Below are positions 59,705 to 64,000 of a DNA stretch of 64,000 bases, piece by piece. The stretch spans positions 72,095,931 through 72,159,930 of the forward strand of contig NW_026622985.1 in NCBI RefSeq assembly GCF_023065955.2, written 5' to 3'. Both the position numbers and the translations under genes were made by a program. The notes below the pieces were generated by a model. That model was given only the letters and a program-made list of their open reading frames with translations. It had not been told where the DNA came from and made no database searches. Position 1 is the first letter of the stretch; the number at the start of each line of letters is the position of its first letter. Source of the stretch: Ursus arctos. Taxonomy: Eukaryota; Chordata; Mammalia; Carnivora; Ursidae.

Positions 59705-59752
<48 letters not shown>
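59705..59752 (+). repeat. (AT)24 microsatellite
   Basis: Forty-eight bases of pure AT, self-complementary and able to extrude a cruciform. Confidence 0.98.
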
Positions 59753-59755
<3 letters not shown>

Positions 59756-60187
59756 GCTACTGTTTTAAGGGAATTGAAGAACTGACATGCTATAAATACC
59801 TGGGATTCTCATTTTTAAATGCTAATTTGTGTATATTTCTAATTTAGTTTCTGTTTGTGTTATAGATTTACTATGACATTTTAAAAATATAGTAAACTAT
59901 CCAGTTTAGAAAGTTATTTGGACTCAGTTTCTAGACTATTAACAATTTATTGATACTCCAGATTTTGATTATCTCTTGATTATTTATGAAATCTCTAGGA
60001 GGTATTTGTGTAATCCATTTGGAGGCTTTAGAAATACCTTCACATCTTCCTTATGCAAAAGATTTTCAGTATCCTCAACTTCTCATAATGAAGAGGAGAG
60101 TCTAGAAATAGGTAGAGATATTTTGGGTGTCCTTTAAGAAGCTAAAACAGAAACTTCAAAGTTCATTTTAAAAGTCCATATACTTTA

Positions 60188-60381
60188 TTTTTTAAAAAAA
60201 TCATTTATTTATTTGAGAGAGAGAGAGAGAGAGAACACAAGTAGGGAAACGGGGCAGAGGGAGAAGGAGAAGCAACCCCCAGCTGAACAGGGAGCCCAAT
60301 GCCAGGCTGGAACCCAGGACCCTGGGATCATGACCCAAGCTGACGGCAAACACTTAACCAACTGAGCCACCCAGGTGCCCC
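60188..60381 (-). mobile_element. SINEC SINE
   Basis: Minus-strand SINE. Target-site duplication AAAGTCCATATACTTTA (60171-60187) against AAAGTCCGTATACTTTA (60383-60399), one mismatch. Confidence 0.95.
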
Positions 60382-60399
60382 AAAAGTCCGTATACTTTA

Positions 60400-61299
60400 A
60401 CCTAAAAAATAAGGCCATATACTTTATTTACAAATGAATCATAAAACCTTATGGACAGAAACACACATTTTGTATATTCCCATGAAGTTCGTTGTCTAAC
60501 TTATTCCTAAACTGTAACAATGTCAGTAATGTTGGTTCAGCAGAGGAGAAAGTAGGAAAGGTTTAAAGACATAACAACATTTTTAAAAAGAAGTGCATAC
60601 AGGCTTAGTTTAGCACACTGGCAAACTGCTTCATTGGCCAGAATTGACATCATTTGGAGAAGAAGAAGAATTATGAAGATTACCCAAGTTTTAGGAAAAA
60701 ATACATGCGTATATATGTATGCATGTATGTTATTTTGTGTGAAAACACCTTAGAAATACGTGGTTATTTAAACTATGTGGGAACTCTGGTGAATTTGAAA
60801 CCTCTGGGTTTCTGGATCATAGTGGATATATGATGAGTTATTGTATAAAACAGATAACTTGGCTTGTACAGGGTTTGCCTTTCAGCAGAACTAGATTTTC
60901 AACAGGAGCATTATGAACAGAATGAAAGTTACAGAAAAGGAGAAAAAACTATCTAAAATAAGAATGACCTTTTCTTTCCAGTGTAATGTTATACATAAGT
61001 GGTAATTCTTACTTTTTAGTTCGTGGTTTTCTTTTGATTTGGTTTGGTTTGGTTTTTAACCCTTAAATTTCTTTTAAAGATTATTGTTCAGTGGTAGTCT
61101 TAGAGCTGCAATCTCAATATTTCTGGAATTTCTACTTCCTAATATGTTGAGATAATTTAAAATGTTCCTTTTTTTCAACTAAATTTGATAACTTCTTTTG
61201 TTATCAATAAAAAAAAAACTTTCTTTGAAAGAAATCTTTTCCTTAACTATGCTTTTACCGAATATGTACTAGCTTTAATATAAATTTACAGATTCAGTA
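60400..61299. other. Unique AT-rich DNA, no gene seen
   Basis: No repeat or gene recognised; short GGTTT repeat near 61040-61055. Confidence 0.4.
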
Positions 61300-63370
61300 T
61301 TGATTTGAAATGGAATAATCACATTAAATAAAAATGGTGTATAAACTCCACTTAAAAGGCAGAGGTTGCAATATTGAATTAAAAAGACTCAAGTTAAGTG
61401 CTGCCTATAATAAATACTTTGCAATTGTAAAGACATAAAAACATTAAAATTAAAGAATGGAAAAAATATACCATGCTGCCACTAATGAAAAGAGATTTTT
61501 ATTGATGATAGTATTAATATTAGACAAATTAGATTTTAGAACAAAGAATATTACTAGTGATAGAGAATATAATTTCATACTGCTAAAGTGGTTAATTCAC
61601 CAAGAGTGCATAATAATCCTAATATTTATGTACATAATAACAAATCTTTGAAATACGTGAAACAAGAACTGATAGAAGTTCAAGAAAAATAAAGAAACCC
61701 AGAATTAATTTCAATTGTTTAAAATTTCTCATTTCTTCTCAATACTTGATAGAATAAGTAGATAAAAAATAACTATGAATAGAAAATATTTGAATACCAC
61801 TATCAAGCAGTTTTACCCAATTGATGTTTATAGAATATAACAACCAACATCAACCAAATGCATATTCTCTAGTGCACAAGAATACACTATATTATGGATC
61901 ATAAAGTAATTCTCAATGAATTTAAAATGAATATTGTACTTTTAAAAATCTTTAGATCAAAAAATGTCAGAAGGAAAATCAGAAAGTATTACAATCTGAA
62001 TTAAAATGAAATCAAAATGTATAAAAATTTAGGGATACCCCTTAGTACTTAGGGAGAAATACCTTGCTCAAAATGCCTATATCAGAAAATAAGAAAGGTC
62101 TCAAATCAAAGACCTCAACTTATACGTTAAGATACTAGGAAAAGAAAATGATATTAAACAGAAAATTTGTAGAAAAAAATAAAGAGCAGAAATCAAAGAA
62201 ATTGAAACAGAAAAACAATATAGAAAATTAATGAAACCAAAAATTGGTTCTTTCAGATGAATAACACTGATGAATTTTTAGCCAGACTGATGATGAAAAA
62301 AATTTTTAAAAGGTGAAAACTCAATATTTGCATATAACACCCAGTGCACCATGCAATATGTGCCCTCCTTAATACCCATCACCGGCCTATCCCAATCCCC
62401 CACCCCTGTGAAGCCCTCAGATTGTACTGTATGGTGATTAATATAACAAAATAAAAATTATAAAAAAAAGAAAGAAAGCTCTCTAACCAAAGGGTGATGA
62501 GTGGAAATGAATAGTATTTTATCTATTATTGCTCATTTAAGATATATAAATTTTGATATTCTCTTTATTTGCTACATAGTTTTTGTCATATTTAAGGATT
62601 TTAGTAAATATAACTGTGGTCACCCTTAAAAAAAAGTGAAAACTCAAAATATCAATATCAAGAACGAGAGAAATGGCATAATTCTATAATTATTTAAAAT
62701 ATAATAAGGAATGTTATGAAAATTCTCATGGCAATAATTTTGACAACTTTGATGAAATAGCCAAATTTCTAGAAAGAAACAACTTATTAAGGCTAACTCA
62801 AGAAAAGTAGATAACCTGCGTAGTCTGTTAAAGAACTCGTGTATATAACTAGAAACTTTGTCACAAAGAAAAGTTCAGGAAATATGGCTTCACTGATGAA
62901 CACTAGTAAATTAAAAAAAAAAAAAATCCCATTTCTACACAAACATTCTCCCAGATTGAAAAGTATGGGCATTCTCCAGCATTAGGCTGATCCTGAACTC
63001 AGACAAAGACATTGCAAGAAAAACTATAGTAACAATATGTTTCATGAACATACATGTAGAAATTCTAAACAAAATTTCAGTAAATTAAATCCAAATCGTG
63101 TCCTACAAAAAATATTATAACTCAAGACTGGTGAAATTTATCCCATAAAAGCAAGGTTAGTATAACATTTGAAAATCAAACAGTGTAATTTGTCGTATTA
63201 ATAAACGGCATGAGCAAAGTGTTTTGGATAATGGAAAAATTCTACATCTTCATTGTGGTCGTGGTTATATGACTATATAACTTTGTCAAAGCTTGTAGAA
63301 CTATATCCATAAAAAGGATGACTTGTCTCTAAGTAAATTATACCTCCATCAATTTGATAAAGACAATTAA
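61300..63370 (+). mobile_element. Old L1, sense, internally deleted
   Basis: Runs from just before ORF2 (about 61350) through the endonuclease region ('GGAAAAAATATACCATGCTG', 'TTGATGTTTATAGAATATAA', 'AAAGGTCTCAAATCAAAGAC', 'AAAAATTGGTTCTTTCAG') to the early reverse transcriptase region at about 63220 ('TAATTTGTCGTATTAATAAA'). It then jumps directly to the 3' UTR (63225-63370: 'TTCATTGTGGTCGTGGTTAT', 'AAGTAAATTATACCTCCATC'). The missing part is most of the RT and the ORF2 C-terminus. Interrupted by a younger insertion at 62325-62635. Confidence 0.85.
62325..62635 (+). mobile_element. Short young L1 with 5' inversion and possible 3' transduction
   Basis: Flanked by GTGAAAACTCAA at 62313-62324 and 62636-62647, splitting the older L1. 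First part (to about 62420) is antisense carnivore L1 3' UTR ('TGCCCTCCTTAATACCCATC'). Next (to about 62475) is the sense L1 3' terminus ('GTACTGTATGGTGATTAATA') with an A-rich tail. Then come about 150 bases of non-L1 sequence ending in a second A run that touches the right duplication. The insertion site TTTT/AAAA fits the L1 endonuclease. Confidence 0.8.
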
Positions 63371-64000
63371 CTTTGTCAATTTGAAATTTGTTGTGTATTT
63401 AAAAGTATTTTCCTAGGTATATATAGCTAGCTATCTTAAAGATTGTGTTTTTGATATTTCACTCAAATGGCCTATTGCTTCCTGATTCTCTGAGCATAGT
63501 TAATGCTGGCCGACAATTAGTCAAACATTATTTGTGTTGAGGTACAAAGCTGAACATAGTGTCTTCTGCTGTAAATCTTCTTGACCATATGGTAAAGGTA
63601 CAATATTGGCACTGAACCCTAATGTCCATCTGGACAGAGATACATTTACTGCATGAGGTAAAACTTTCAAAATCAACCATCTGTATGCCATTTTTGCAAA
63701 AACCAAAAAACTGTAAATAAAACAATATGTACACAAAAAAGAGTGATTACAGAAATAACGTGATATTTAGTTTTATAGTTAAAAGCCTTTCAAAAACCTA
63801 TACTGAGAATTGTCAAATGCCCTATTTTGCTAACTTGAAAATATAAATACTCCATATTATTTGTTCAATAATGTCTAGTATATGTATTGATCACCAAGTC
63901 CAAAAGTTCCTTACCTATTTTCACTTAAATTCCCTTCACCTCATTGAGGCCAACTAGGTTTTTATGGTTTCATTTAAAAACGTTCATTGCTTTTGATGTT
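63371..64000. other. Unique DNA, no gene seen
   Basis: No gene recognised. Near 63715 an AATAAA is followed by an A-rich stretch, loosely like an mRNA 3' end. Open frames on the opposite strand (about 70 codons) show no domain. Confidence 0.4.

Noticed and set aside
63480..63760. Possible processed-pseudogene 3' end (AATAAA followed by A-rich DNA)
   Set aside because: No recognisable mRNA, no clear poly(A) tail or target duplication; kept only as a remark.
1..64000. CRISPR arrays, operons, prokaryotic promoters or phage elements
   Set aside because: The sequence is clearly mammalian nuclear DNA. The only regular repeats are microsatellites and dispersed transposons.

Overview
This window looks like nuclear DNA from a carnivoran mammal, most likely an arctoid (bear, giant panda or pinniped type). 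The evidence is about twenty copies of the tRNA-Lys-derived carnivore SINE family (SINEC/Can-SINE). They have the typical head 'GGGCGCCTGGGTGGC', a TC-rich middle ending near 'GCTGTCTCTATCTCTG', and the tail 'CAAATAAATAAATAAAATC'. Several also carry the 'GGCACAGCGGTTAA' and 'GGCGTTATGGGATC' variants that I associate with SINEC1 of bears, panda and seals. The species call is inference; the order (Carnivora) is firm.

I found no protein-coding gene. The longest open frames (152, 142 and 125 codons) are chance frames or lie in SINE, L1 or microsatellite DNA. The sequence is AT-rich with no CpG island. It is best read as intergenic DNA or part of a very large intron. No functional RNA gene was seen; the only RNA-related item outside the SINEs is a 33-bp piece matching the 5' half of tRNA-Thr.

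Layout: 1-3545 is an old sense-strand L1 followed by an L2 that a SINE has split. 3546-9950 is mostly unique DNA, with an antisense L1 5'-region fragment and two SINEs. 9950-15020 is mainly unique. 15036-18200 holds a 5'-inverted L1, an unassigned old repeat and a hAT-Charlie relic. 18205-21340 is one antisense L1 split by three SINEs. 21345-29200 mixes unique DNA, L2 relics on both strands, a MaLR LTR, L1 3' ends and the tRNA-Thr fragment. 29210-33250 is a dense stack: L1, MIR, an L2 split by a MER21-like LTR, another L1, and a possible ERV LTR. 36125-38675 is a 2.5-kb antisense L1. 39715-45610 holds SINEs, MIRs, a CTTT microsatellite and an L1 containing a second L1 and two SINEs. 47010-50475 holds L1 3' ends and a MER21-like LTR interrupted by an L1. 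53346-54329 is the youngest-looking L1. 61300-63370 is an internally deleted sense L1 that received a small L1 insertion.

I did not find an undescribed biological system. The most interesting points are: a candidate L1 3' transduction with 5' inversion at 62313-62647; a MER21-like LTR whose terminus appears inverted (30425-30990); an internal satellite-like expansion inside a young L1 (53645-53905); the truncated tRNA-Thr copy (27082-27114); and several repeat-free stretches that could be conserved non-coding elements. Repeat family names come from memory of consensus sequences and would need a repeat-masking run to confirm.
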